From a virus, in the IMG/VR virus record IMGVR_UViG_3300024346_004842, positions 1-45,028 of that record: a stretch of DNA of 45,028 bases; one strand, given 5' to 3'. The translations under genes and the position numbers were made by a program. Shown in pieces: positions 36,443-44,741 of this stretch (the stretch's first letter is position 1; every line of letters starts with the position of its first letter). A model generated the notes under the pieces. It worked only from the letters and a program-made list of their open reading frames with translations, was not told where the DNA came from and searched no databases.

Positions 36443-38678
36443 ACCAAGTAAAGAGCTACAGTTAGTTTTTGATAAAGCAATTAGTGATGCTAAGTCGCTT
36501 CAGCACGAGTATGTTACACTAGAGCATATCATGTTTGCTATGCTTTGTTCAGAAAATTTCTATAATGCTGTTCAAGGATACGGTGCTGATCCGGATTTTG
36601 TAAAGGCTAATTTAGAACATTATCTTAAAGAAAAACTTAACGAAATTAAAACCGAAGAAACAAAATATAAGCCAAAGAAAACTTCGTCAGTAGAACGTGT
36701 TCTTAATAGAGCATTTACACAAGTACTGTTTAGTGGACGTCCAGAGATTACACTTCCCGATGTTATGCTAAGTCTACTTAGTGAAAAGAAATCTATGGCT
36801 ACATACTATCTTGAAGAAGTAGGAATTACTAAAGAAAAATTTGCTGAATATATTAATTCAGAATTTGAAGCAGAGTACGAAGATGAAGAAATGAGTGGAG
36901 CAGCACAAAAGGCTCTACGTGCATTTACTACAAATTTAAACGACGATGTTAGAAAAAATAAAGTTGATCCTGTTATAGGTAGAGCTGAAGAACTAGAATC
37001 ACTTGCGTTGGCACTTGGTCGTAGAAGTAAGAATAATGTACTAATGGTTGGTGATCCTGGTGTAGGTAAAACAGCAATTGCCGAAGGACTTGCATATAAC
37101 ATTGTTAATGATAATGTACCAGACTTCTTAAAAGAATTTAGTGTTTATAATCTTGACATTGGTTCTATGCTTGCTGGTTCAAAATACAGAGGTGACTTTG
37201 AAGAGCGATTTAAACTTGTACTAACAGGGTTGAAAAGCAAAGGTAAAACAATTATGTTTATCGACGAAGCTCATATGATGAGCGGTGCAGGTGCAGCAGG
37301 TAGCAATAGTGCTAATGATTTAGCAAACATGCTAAAGCCTGCTCTTGCTAAAGGTAACATTAAAGTTGTTGCATCAACTACTTGGGAAGAATATCGTAAG
37401 TACTTTGAAAAGGATCGTGCATTAATGCGTAGATTCCAACGTGTAACAATTGACGAACCTAGTAATGAAGTTACTAAAGATATTTTACGTGGTATTAAGA
37501 AATACTATGAGGACTATCATGCAACTACTATTACTGATGATGCAATCGAAGCGGCTGTAAAACTTAGTGTAAAATATCAATCAGATAAAAAATTACCTGA
37601 TAAAGCAATTGACTTACTTGATGTTGCTTGTTCAAGATTTAAATTATCTAATACACCCGAAGGCGAACGCACAGTTAGTCAAGAAGAAGTACAGTTTGAG
37701 CTTAGTAAGATGATTGGTCTTCCAGTTGATCAAGTTGCTGAGAGAGAATCAGGTAACTTAGGAAATCTAGATAAAAATATTAAGAAAGTTGTATACGGAC
37801 AAGACACTGCTGTTGATGAAGTTGTTGACAAGATACTTGTTAGCCAAGCAGGACTAAAACCGGAAGATAAGCCAGTAGGGTCATTTGTGTTTATGGGTCC
37901 AACTGGTACTGGTAAAACTGAAACAGCAAAAGCACTATCAAATGAATTAGGTGTAAAACTTGTTAGATTTGATATGAGTGAATATCAAGAAAAACATGCT
38001 GTAGCAAAATTAATTGGTTCACCTCCAGGATACGTAGGCCATGAAGAAAATGCAGGTCTACTAATTACAAAATTGCAAGAAAATCCTAACTGTGTATTAC
38101 TATTAGATGAAATAGAAAAAGCACATCCAGATGTATCGCAAATATTGTTACAGATTATGGATAACGGTAAAGTTACAGGGTCAAATGGTAAGGAAGCAGA
38201 TGCACGAAATAGTATCATTATTCTTACAACTAACTTAGGTGCTAAACAAGCAGAAAAGAATTCTATTGGATTCGGTGATGAACAAGAAGAAGTGTACGAA
38301 GATACCGAGTTGAAGAAGTTTTTTGCTCCAGAGTTTAGAAATAGACTTGACGGTGTAATTACGTTTAACAAACTTGGTAAGCCTGTGATGATGAAAATTG
38401 TTGGCAAGTTCCTTGTTGAACTTAAGAACATGGTAAAAGACAAGGGCGTTGTTATTAACATTACAGACGAAGCATTAGACTACTTAGTAGATAAAGGATT
38501 TGATCCTAAAATGGGGGCTAGACCATTACAACGTGTTATTGATAAAGAAATTAAAAGACCTTTATCACGAGAATTGTTATTTGGTAAACTTAAAAGCGGT
38601 GGAACTGTAACAATTGACATTGTAAAAGGTGAGGTCTCTCTAAACGTATTAGAGGAATCGACTGTTGAGAACCTATGA
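36435..38678 (+). CDS. clpA: ClpA-like AAA+ unfoldase
   Basis: 747 aa, close to E. coli ClpA (758). Clp N-domain (about 1-140, YVTLEHIMFAMLCSE), first AAA+ with Walker A GDPGVGKT at 206-213 and no ClpB-type middle coiled coil, second AAA+ with Walker A GPTGTGKT at 488-495, then RPLQRVIDKEIKRPLS in the D2 small domain. The ClpP-docking loop is kept as IGF at 611-613 (SIGFGDEQEE). It should unfold proteins for ClpP, but no ClpP gene is in the window, so host ClpP may be used. Coupled at both ends to deformylase and an unknown gene. Confidence 0.94.
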   Translation: MVEPSKELQLVFDKAISDAKSLQHEYVTLEHIMFAMLCSENFYNAVQGYGADPDFVKANLEHYLKEKLNEIKTEETKYKPKKTSSVERVLNRAFTQVLFSGRPEITLPDVMLSLLSEKKSMATYYLEEVGITKEKFAEYINSEFEAEYEDEEMSGAAQKALRAFTTNLNDDVRKNKVDPVIGRAEELESLALALGRRSKNNVLMVGDPGVGKTAIAEGLAYNIVNDNVPDFLKEFSVYNLDIGSMLAGSKYRGDFEERFKLVLTGLKSKGKTIMFIDEAHMMSGAGAAGSNSANDLANMLKPALAKGNIKVVASTTWEEYRKYFEKDRALMRRFQRVTIDEPSNEVTKDILRGIKKYYEDYHATTITDDAIEAAVKLSVKYQSDKKLPDKAIDLLDVACSRFKLSNTPEGERTVSQEEVQFELSKMIGLPVDQVAERESGNLGNLDKNIKKVVYGQDTAVDEVVDKILVSQAGLKPEDKPVGSFVFMGPTGTGKTETAKALSNELGVKLVRFDMSEYQEKHAVAKLIGSPPGYVGHEENAGLLITKLQENPNCVLLLDEIEKAHPDVSQILLQIMDNGKVTGSNGKEADARNSIIILTTNLGAKQAEKNSIGFGDEQEEVYEDTELKKFFAPEFRNRLDGVITFNKLGKPVMMKIVGKFLVELKNMVKDKGVVINITDEALDYLVDKGFDPKMGARPLQRVIDKEIKRPLSRELLFGKLKSGGTVTIDIVKGEVSLNVLEESTVENL

Positions 38679-39318
38679 CACAACTAAACTCTTTTACGAC
38701 CAATACGTTTACAAACTAGTATTCACAAACGGTTTATCAAGTATATTTCGTAATAAAAATCTAACCTATGCAAGGAAAATACTTGATAGGTTAGATAGTG
38801 CGGAACAAGCAGGAAAACCTCTTGCTGTACAAAGGATGCGTAGAGTAGAGCCGGTATCTGTAACTAACTTTGTTGATGCTAAGAAGTTAATTAGATTACT
38901 TTATAATTTTGAAGATTATACATTAAGGATTGAACTATCCAAAATGAGTATCTATGCTAATTCTAAAGAATGGCTTACAACAATTAAACATTCAGTAGAT
39001 CCAAACTGTGTGTTAGAGTTCTGGGAACCTAGTCCATTACAAATTGATAAACTAAAACCTAATGTTTTGATATCTGATTCGTATCCAGGATACGAATATA
39101 AAGTTACTATGGGCAAAAGCAAAGGTAGTCCAGAATTTGCCAAATTCGCACAAAATAATCCTAATCTAATAAAAGCAGGTCCTATTTTACTTGAATCCTG
39201 TGAACGTAAAAGCTATGTGGACGGATTTTACTTCTTTGTTAGAGACGAAAAAACTCTAGGCCTAATTAACTTATTTTTAAGTAATATTCGCCGAATTGAT
39301 AAAATTGTCGCTATGTAA
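38665..39318 (+). CDS. Hypothetical protein coupled to clpA
   Basis: 217 aa starting at TTG 38665 with GAGG ten bases upstream; overlaps clpA by 14 bases. The sequence is basic and Lys/Asn-rich (YKLVFTNGLSSIFRNKNLTY, VEPVSVTNFVDAKKLIRLLY, CVLEFWEPSPLQIDKLKPNV, SYVDGFYFFVRDEKTLGLIN). It has ordered strands and helices but no motif I can name. Being last in the dnaJ-def-clpA transcript it could be an adaptor or client, but this is only context. Confidence 0.6.
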   Translation: MRTYDTTKLFYDQYVYKLVFTNGLSSIFRNKNLTYARKILDRLDSAEQAGKPLAVQRMRRVEPVSVTNFVDAKKLIRLLYNFEDYTLRIELSKMSIYANSKEWLTTIKHSVDPNCVLEFWEPSPLQIDKLKPNVLISDSYPGYEYKVTMGKSKGSPEFAKFAQNNPNLIKAGPILLESCERKSYVDGFYFFVRDEKTLGLINLFLSNIRRIDKIVAM

Positions 39319-39325
39319 TGTTTTA

Positions 39326-39333
39326 GATAAATA
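39326..39333 (+). promoter_or_regulatory. Late promoter motif GATAAATA, leaderless layout
   Basis: GATAAATACTTAC is followed directly by ATG 39339. By T4 geometry transcription would begin about at the A of the ATG. No ribosome site exists between motif and start. Confidence 0.6.
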
Positions 39334-39338
39334 CTTAC

Positions 39339-39680
39339 ATGGCACAGAGCGAAACAATATTATCTAATCAATCACACCCTGGTGACAGTACAATAGAATC
39401 TCACACAGGTGAAAAGTTTAAAGGCGACGGTTATTATGGCCGTGCAGACGGCTTACATACAGTACAGTATAACATATCAGGATTTACAGGTATAGTGGCT
39501 ATACAAGGCACACTTGCAGTTAATCCGGTTGACGCAGACTGGTTTACAGTCTACACTGAAACACATTCACAAACAACTAAAGTAATTGCAACTAACTTTA
39601 CTGGCAATTATGTATGGGTTAGAGCTTACATTAGTGAATGGACTGACGGAACAGTTACTAGTATGTTGTTAAATCATTAA
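39339..39680 (+). CDS. Small beta-rich virion protein
   Basis: 113 aa, strands throughout (HTVQYNISGFTGIVAIQGTL, DWFTVYTETHSQTTKVIATN, VWVRAYISEWTDGTVTSML). The pattern resembles small decoration or neck-type beta-sandwich proteins of marine T4-like phages. It is the first gene of the late block at the right end and seems to be translated from a leaderless mRNA. Confidence 0.65.
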   Translation: MAQSETILSNQSHPGDSTIESHTGEKFKGDGYYGRADGLHTVQYNISGFTGIVAIQGTLAVNPVDADWFTVYTETHSQTTKVIATNFTGNYVWVRAYISEWTDGTVTSMLLNH

Positions 39681-39689
39681 GGAAGCATC

Positions 39690-40286
39690 ATGGAACATTT
39701 TATAAGAGTAGTAATGGAAAAACAAGATACACTAAGCGAAGGCTTAAATGAAAGTGTATTTCCAGGAAGTTATGTATTTGAATCAGATCAGGGTGCTACG
39801 ATATTTGAAATGCCGTTATCCGATGAACTTAACTCTGAACAAGCCGACGAATTTGCACAAAAATTAAGTGAATATGTTTTTAACCAAGGTTATAACGACT
39901 TTGATATAGAAATATCCACAAACGACGATTCAACTATAGACGAAGAAACATATGACGACGATGACGAATTTTATGAAGAATACGGCGTTATGTGGTACAA
40001 CGAAGATGATGACCCGATAGACGAAGCAGAATACCAAGGACGTAAAGTTAAATTAGGCAAGCCTATGCAAGGCGATGTTAAGAAGTTTAAAGTTTATGTT
40101 AAAGATCCTAAGACAGGTAACGTAAAGAAAGTTAACTTTGGACACGGCGGAAGTAGTGTCAAAGGTAAAGCAATGAAGATTAAAAAGAATAATCCAGCAC
40201 GTAGAAGAAGTTTCCGTGCTAGACATAATTGTGATAATCCAGGGCCGCGTACTAAAGCACGTTACTGGTCATGTAGGAAATGGTAG
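39690..40286 (+). CDS. Late protein with acidic middle and Cys/Arg C-terminal cassette
   Basis: 198 aa. N-terminus MEHFIRVVMEKQ is CTS-like but weakly so. Residues 70-112 are very acidic (DEETYDDDDEFYEEYG). From residue 115 comes a basic cassette: YQGRKVKLGKPMQGDVKKFK, VNFGHGG, NPARRRSFRARHNCDNPGPR, RYWSCRKW. This C-terminal cassette recurs in marine phage proteins and likely folds on its own around the Cys and aromatic residues. A role in the prohead or in DNA contact is inferred from charge and location. AAGGAAG precedes the ATG. Confidence 0.7.
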   Translation: MEHFIRVVMEKQDTLSEGLNESVFPGSYVFESDQGATIFEMPLSDELNSEQADEFAQKLSEYVFNQGYNDFDIEISTNDDSTIDEETYDDDDEFYEEYGVMWYNEDDDPIDEAEYQGRKVKLGKPMQGDVKKFKVYVKDPKTGNVKKVNFGHGGSSVKGKAMKIKKNNPARRRSFRARHNCDNPGPRTKARYWSCRKW

Positions 40287-40287
40287 T

Positions 40288-40641
40288 ATGAAGATATTTG
40301 AATTTACAGATAATGATGAGCCAAAATTAAATTTTGATAGTATAGAAGACTTATGTATTTTTATGCGTAATGACCCTATGTTTTATCGTAAACAATTTTT
40401 CCCATGTATGGCTAATATATCAGACAAAATTGACAGCGACGGAAAATGTGACCCTAATAAAGATATAGGCCCATGTGTTGATAATGCATGTAATGCTTAT
40501 TGCAATCAATATGATTTGCCACATGATCCTAAAACATTATTCCCAATAGAAGATAGACGATCTATAGTATCTAAAATATATTCTGAAGAAATGCCTAATA
40601 TTAAACAGGGAATGTATAAGGCAGAATCATCATGCTCTTAA
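40288..40641 (+). CDS. Cys-containing late protein, capsid-targeting-like start
   Basis: 117 aa from ATG 40288 (the frame is open upstream into the previous gene). It starts MKIFEFTDNDEP, then DLCIFMRNDPMFYRKQFFPC, CVDNACNAYCNQYDLP and DRRSIVSKIYSEEMPNIKQG. Five or more Cys in CxxxCNxYC spacing suggest a metal or disulfide site. The short MKIFEF start resembles the T4 internal-protein tag MKTYQEF. It overlaps the nucleotidyltransferase gene by 10 bases. Function unknown. Confidence 0.65.
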   Translation: MKIFEFTDNDEPKLNFDSIEDLCIFMRNDPMFYRKQFFPCMANISDKIDSDGKCDPNKDIGPCVDNACNAYCNQYDLPHDPKTLFPIEDRRSIVSKIYSEEMPNIKQGMYKAESSCS

Positions 40642-41231
40642 GAGAACTATTCGAAGCTCCAAAGAAAATAGCTGTAGCAGCATTTGGAAGAATGAATCCT
40701 CCAACTATTGGACACGAAAAACTTGTTAATAAAATTAAAAGTCAAAGTGGTGATCATTATATTTTCTTAAGCCAAACACAAAAACCAAAAGACAATCCAT
40801 TACCGTTTGATGTAAAATTAGACTTTGCCAAAAAGTTTTTTCCCGGTATTAATGTAGGGCATCCACAAGTACGTACTCCAATACAGATGTTACAACTACT
40901 AGAAAAACTAGGATATACAGATGTTGTTTATGTAGCAGGTTCAGATCGTGTAGAAAGTTTTGATAAACTGTTTAACGATTATAATGGTAAAGAATATAAC
41001 TTTGATAGTATTACAGTAATAAATGCGGGCGAACGTGATCCTGATGCAGAAGGTGCAGAAGGTATGAGTGCAAGTAAAATGAGAGCGGCAGCTGCTCAAG
41101 GAAACTTAGAAGCATTTACACAAGGAGTTCCAAGATCTGCTTTGGCTAAAGATATGTATGATGCTGTACGTGATGGTATGGGATTAGTAGACAAACAGCC
41201 TGTAGATGAATCTAAACGTGGTACAAAGTAA
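40632..41231 (+). CDS. Nucleotidyltransferase (NMNAT/cytidylyltransferase-like)
   Basis: 199 aa. After MLLRELFEAP, a Rossmann-type nucleotidyltransferase follows: VAAFGRMNPPTIGHEKLV with the TxGH motif (Thr25, His28), VVYVAGSDRVESFD, and GMSASKMRAAAAQG matching the ISSTxxR motif. Enzymes of this fold attach AMP or CMP to phosphorylated substrates (NMN, phosphopantetheine, glycerol-3-P). Substrate is not evident. Its LRELFE start is shared with the gene at 41456 and looks like a capsid-targeting tag with a gp21-type L-x-E cut site, so the enzyme may be packaged. It joins the next gene directly. Confidence 0.82.
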   Translation: MLLRELFEAPKKIAVAAFGRMNPPTIGHEKLVNKIKSQSGDHYIFLSQTQKPKDNPLPFDVKLDFAKKFFPGINVGHPQVRTPIQMLQLLEKLGYTDVVYVAGSDRVESFDKLFNDYNGKEYNFDSITVINAGERDPDAEGAEGMSASKMRAAAAQGNLEAFTQGVPRSALAKDMYDAVRDGMGLVDKQPVDESKRGTK

Positions 41232-41459
41232 ATGGATGATCTAGAGTATATAAAGAAGTTAGCCGGTGTTAACGAATTTAAAGGTTACACAGAATATACT
41301 CTTGAAAACATAAGCGATGCTGCAAATTCAAATGCAAAAAAAATGCGTGATAAAAATATTCGTCCTGGTGACAAAGAGTGGTTTGAATTATGGTTCAGTC
41401 AACCAAAAATGATGAATCAAAATATGCCAGGTGGATTTAGAGGACGCAAAAAGAAATGA
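41232..41459 (+). CDS. Small late phage protein
   Basis: 75 aa: MDDLEYIKKLAGV start, a helical middle (NISDAANSNAKKMRDKNIRP) and a conserved-looking GDKEWFELWFSQPKMM with a basic RGRKKK end. It starts on the base after the previous stop and shares the ATGA junction with the next gene. Possibly a scaffold or internal protein; unknown. Confidence 0.6.
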   Translation: MDDLEYIKKLAGVNEFKGYTEYTLENISDAANSNAKKMRDKNIRPGDKEWFELWFSQPKMMNQNMPGGFRGRKKK

Positions 41460-42898
41460 GAATTAGAGAACTTTTTGAAGATGGAAGAATTGTAAAAGGC
41501 GTTAACACTACTGTTGATGTAGGGCCTAACGAAATTACAAAACAAGCAGCTAAGTTTGGATTTAAAGTAGACAAAGACGGACGTCCACAAAACCATCCTA
41601 GCAAAGTAAAAGGTTCTAAAACTAATGTTGCATTTAACTTAGGTATAACTGAAAGTAAAAATTTTGCAGAAGCACTAGGTGAAATTGCTAGTTCTACCCA
41701 AATATACGTAGACATGGACGGAGTACTTGCAGACTTTTTTGGCGAATGGGCTAAACTAATGCAAGTTGATCATTTTACAGATATTGACAAGCAACATGAT
41801 ATTAACGATGCATTACAGAAAATACGAGACACTGACGACTTTTGGTTACGTTTACCTATATTACCAGAAGCAAAGAATTTACTTAATTTAATTAAAGAAG
41901 TTAAAGGCGAATATAGTATATGTACTAGTCCTTTAGCAGATGATCCTAATTCAGAAAAACATAAGCGTACTTGGGTAGAAAAGAATCTAGCATTTTTTCC
42001 GCCTAAAGAAGTATTTGTTACACATAATAAACCACAATTTGCTACAGCAAAGGACGGCACCCCTAATATATTAATTGATGACTATGGCGTTAATATTAAT
42101 GCTTGGGAAGCAGCTGGCGGCTATGGGTTTAAATACAAAGACCATAAGTTTGAACGTACAGCTAAAGATATTAAACAGCATATGCAAGAGCCAGTAGAAG
42201 AAGGCAAAATGTTAGCTAATCCTAAAAATACATTCCTTACAAAAGCAGACACAGCATACGACTTTATTAAGGTAGGCACAAACTTAGCAAACTTAAAAGA
42301 TGTTCCAGCAGGCGGAAATATGGACGAGCCAGACATAATGATTGCTCCATATGCAGGCGCTAAAGAAATGAAGTATCTTATGAAGCAACTTAATCGTATT
42401 GGTTACAAAACACAAGATGCACAAGGTTATCAAGATGCACACTATGACGATGAACCAACTGGTGGAGAAGCACCTCCACAAATGAAGGCACAAGGTCCAT
42501 TAGGTAAAATTAAAATATCTAAGTTACGTGGTGTACAAAAAGAAAGAACATACGAAAAATTAGCAAAGCAACTAGAACGTGTATTAGAAGGCGACTATGC
42601 TCCTCTACAGATTGACCGTAAAGGTAGAGTAATTAACGGACATCACAGACTAGATGCATTACGTTTAGTAGGTGAAGAGTATGCTCGTGTACATATGATC
42701 GATGATGTAGTAGAAAACATAAAAGAAAACTTTGCTGATGGTAAGAAAAAAGGCAAAAGCAGACCTGGTAGAGTAAAGAAGTCAGGTGCTAGTTGTAATG
42801 GGTCAGTAACTAGTTTAAGAGCAAAAGCAAAAAAGGCTAGTGGAGAACGTGCTAAAATGTACCACTGGTGTGCTAATATGAAAGGTGGCAAGAAGTAA
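41456..42898 (+). CDS. HAD nucleotidase / ParB-like fusion with Cys-rich tail
   Basis: 480 aa with four parts. Residues 1-9 (MRIRELFED) are CTS-like. About 83-250 is a HAD domain of the 5'(3')-deoxyribonucleotidase type: IYVDMDGVLADF (Asp86, Asp88), FWLRLPILPEAKNL, ICTSPLADDPNSE, NILIDDYGVNINAWEAAGG. About 355-425 is a ParB/sulfiredoxin-like domain (ISKLRGVQKERTYEKLAKQL, INGHHRLDALRLVG). From 433 a basic tail with GASCNGSVTSLRAKAKKASG and MYHWCANMKGG. It could dephosphorylate dNMPs and bind nucleotide or DNA inside the capsid. A rare fusion; each domain is read by motif. Confidence 0.8.
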   Translation: MRIRELFEDGRIVKGVNTTVDVGPNEITKQAAKFGFKVDKDGRPQNHPSKVKGSKTNVAFNLGITESKNFAEALGEIASSTQIYVDMDGVLADFFGEWAKLMQVDHFTDIDKQHDINDALQKIRDTDDFWLRLPILPEAKNLLNLIKEVKGEYSICTSPLADDPNSEKHKRTWVEKNLAFFPPKEVFVTHNKPQFATAKDGTPNILIDDYGVNINAWEAAGGYGFKYKDHKFERTAKDIKQHMQEPVEEGKMLANPKNTFLTKADTAYDFIKVGTNLANLKDVPAGGNMDEPDIMIAPYAGAKEMKYLMKQLNRIGYKTQDAQGYQDAHYDDEPTGGEAPPQMKAQGPLGKIKISKLRGVQKERTYEKLAKQLERVLEGDYAPLQIDRKGRVINGHHRLDALRLVGEEYARVHMIDDVVENIKENFADGKKKGKSRPGRVKKSGASCNGSVTSLRAKAKKASGERAKMYHWCANMKGGKK

Positions 42899-43098
42899 TG
42901 TTTAGCAGGCAATGTAAACTACACTTAGAAGCAAAGAACGAAACAGGACTACAACATATGAAAGGCGCACTTATAACTGCGGTTAAGTTACAGATGCTTG
43001 TACCAGCAATAATTGTACATAGTGTTGCGCCACGTTTTTTTACAAATACAACTACTAATGTTTTAGAAGATATTTTACATAAGCGTAAAGATGCATAA
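42898..43098 (+). CDS. DUF6356-like small membrane protein
   Basis: 66 aa: MFSRQCKLHLEAKNETGLQH, then a hydrophobic stretch (LQMLVPAIIVHSVAPRFF) and TNTTTNVLEDILHKRK. The H-x(n)-ETG-x-H-M/H-A-P-x-F-T pattern resembles DUF6356 of alphaproteobacteria. TAATG-coupled to the HAD/ParB fusion gene. Function unknown. Confidence 0.55.
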   Translation: MFSRQCKLHLEAKNETGLQHMKGALITAVKLQMLVPAIIVHSVAPRFFTNTTTNVLEDILHKRKDA

Positions 43099-43101
43099 AT
43101 A
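43094..43101 (+). promoter_or_regulatory. Late promoter motif CATAAATA
   Basis: GCATAAATACAT overlaps the end of the DUF6356-like gene; AAGGATT and ATG 43131 follow. Confidence 0.6.
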
Positions 43102-43130
43102 CATATAACAACGCTACCAAGGATTAACAA

Positions 43131-43859
43131 ATGAAAATTTATGAAATAACATCAATAAAGAACGAAGAACAACTTGACGAAATGTTACCGGCATTATTAT
43201 TACCCAGTATAATAGCAGGAGCAAGAATTGCTGGTCCTTGGTTAGTAAAGCAAGGTGCAAAGATAGTTGCACAAAGAGGCGCTGCAGCTTCAGTAGCTGG
43301 AACAGCAGCTAAAAAAGGTGCTGAGGTTGTTGCTAAAGGTGCTGGCAAAGTTGCTACTGGTACAGCTAACACACTTCTTAAACGTCCAATAGCAACTACT
43401 GCAATAGGCGGTGGCGCATATGTTGCTAAGAAAGCTGGTGACGGTATTGACGAACTAGTAAGAAAAGGCGGAGAAAATATTGACGCTATAAAAGATCAAG
43501 TATCTGCTGCATTAGGTGGTTCAGGATTTGCTAAAGTTGTAGCATTTGCATCTAAGTATGCAATTCCAGGGTTAGCTGCTGTTGCTATACTATACGGTGG
43601 TAAAAAGATTTGGGATTATGCTACTAAAGCCGGAGAAGAAGATCCAAAACTTGCAACAGAAAATGCTACAATGGGTGCTACAGCATCAGGTAACGTAGCA
43701 TCAGTTGCTAATCCAATAGCTGCAAACGCTAAGATAAAACGTGATAAAAATGGTGTTCCAGTAGCACCGCAAAAGAAAAATAAAGACGGAACCGCTATTA
43801 ATGCACTTGACATGAAAAATAATATCATGGGCGGGAAAGCAATTAAGAGGACACAATAA
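43131..43859 (+). CDS. Ala/Gly/Lys-rich late protein, possible internal head protein
   Basis: 242 aa. It starts MKIYEITSIKNEE, close to the T4 capsid-targeting tag MKTYQEF. The body is low-complexity Ala/Gly/Val/Lys with amphipathic and hydrophobic stretches (LLLPSIIAGARIAGPWLVKQ, AAASVAGTAAKKGAEVVAKG, YAIPGLAAVAILYGGKKIWD) and a polar tail. This composition fits a protein stored in the head and ejected with DNA, perhaps membrane-active. It has its own late motif and good AAGGA site. Confidence 0.65.
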   Translation: MKIYEITSIKNEEQLDEMLPALLLPSIIAGARIAGPWLVKQGAKIVAQRGAAASVAGTAAKKGAEVVAKGAGKVATGTANTLLKRPIATTAIGGGAYVAKKAGDGIDELVRKGGENIDAIKDQVSAALGGSGFAKVVAFASKYAIPGLAAVAILYGGKKIWDYATKAGEEDPKLATENATMGATASGNVASVANPIAANAKIKRDKNGVPVAPQKKNKDGTAINALDMKNNIMGGKAIKRTQ

Positions 43860-43860
43860 C

Positions 43861-44739
43861 ATGGCTAAGACAAATCCAAACCAAAAACCTAAAGGAGCAT
43901 TTGCTCAAGGGTTCGCAAAAGGTTATGACACGATGGGTAATATTTTGGACCCAGATTCATTACGTAAAGGATTAACTGCTTTAGGTAAAAAAATAACTAC
44001 TCCAGATGATGAAACTACTAAGATGAAAGTTACTGCTGCAGATAAAAGAATGAATACTGTTGCATACCAAAGATTAATGAAGGGCGATCCACGTTATGTA
44101 AATGCCATTAAAGAAGGCCTTGCTGATAAAGCAGACATGGCAGAACGTGACCATGAAGTACAAATGGCTCGTGCAGACTTATACAAGATTGCAAAGTATG
44201 CTATCGAACTACACGACATGATGAAAAAAGTTACAGAAGCAGAAGGTATTGAAGGTTGGCAACAGGCTAAGATTACTAAAGCAGCTGACTATATGAGTAG
44301 TGTATTCCATTCATTAGATTATGACTTACGCTTTAACGAAGTAACTGAAGCTAAGGACACACATTGTTCAGACAAGTGCTGTGGTGCCGACGTTAAAAGA
44401 GAAGATTGTGTATGCCCTGCAGACTGTGAACATTGTAACTGTAACAATTCTAAAGTTGCAGAAGGCAAAAGTCCGCATAAAAAAGGTACTAAGAAATACA
44501 AAGCACACATGGCTGCTATGCATGCCGAGAGTATAAAAGATCCTTACAAAAAAGGACTAATGGACAAACTACACGAAGCAAAACAAAGTGTTTGTAAAGA
44601 GTGCGGTAATCCAAGTTACACTACACTTGACGAAGAAAAGCAAAAAGGCGTTGACGGCAAAGTATGCTGGAAAGGCTACAAGCGTATGGGCACCAAGAAA
44701 AAAGGTGGCAAGACTGTAGATAACTGTGTGAAGATGTAA
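43861..44739 (+). CDS. Late protein with Cys clusters and KGVDGK...CWKGYK cassette
   Basis: 292 aa. Lys-rich N-terminus (NPNQKPKGAFAQGFAKGYDT), helical middle, a Cys-dense stretch near 172-200 (HCSDKCCGADVKREDCVCPA, CEHCNCNN), a Lys/His linker (SPHKKGTKKYKAHMAAMHAE), CKECGNPSYTT, and the end cassette from 262 (KGVDGKVCWKGYKRMGTKKK, DNCVKM). The Cys clusters could bind zinc or a metal cluster. The end cassette is one of several short Cys/Lys cassettes recurring in marine phage late proteins. One base separates it from the gene before. Function unknown. Confidence 0.7.
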   Translation: MAKTNPNQKPKGAFAQGFAKGYDTMGNILDPDSLRKGLTALGKKITTPDDETTKMKVTAADKRMNTVAYQRLMKGDPRYVNAIKEGLADKADMAERDHEVQMARADLYKIAKYAIELHDMMKKVTEAEGIEGWQQAKITKAADYMSSVFHSLDYDLRFNEVTEAKDTHCSDKCCGADVKREDCVCPADCEHCNCNNSKVAEGKSPHKKGTKKYKAHMAAMHAESIKDPYKKGLMDKLHEAKQSVCKECGNPSYTTLDEEKQKGVDGKVCWKGYKRMGTKKKGGKTVDNCVKM

Positions 44740-44741
44740 TT

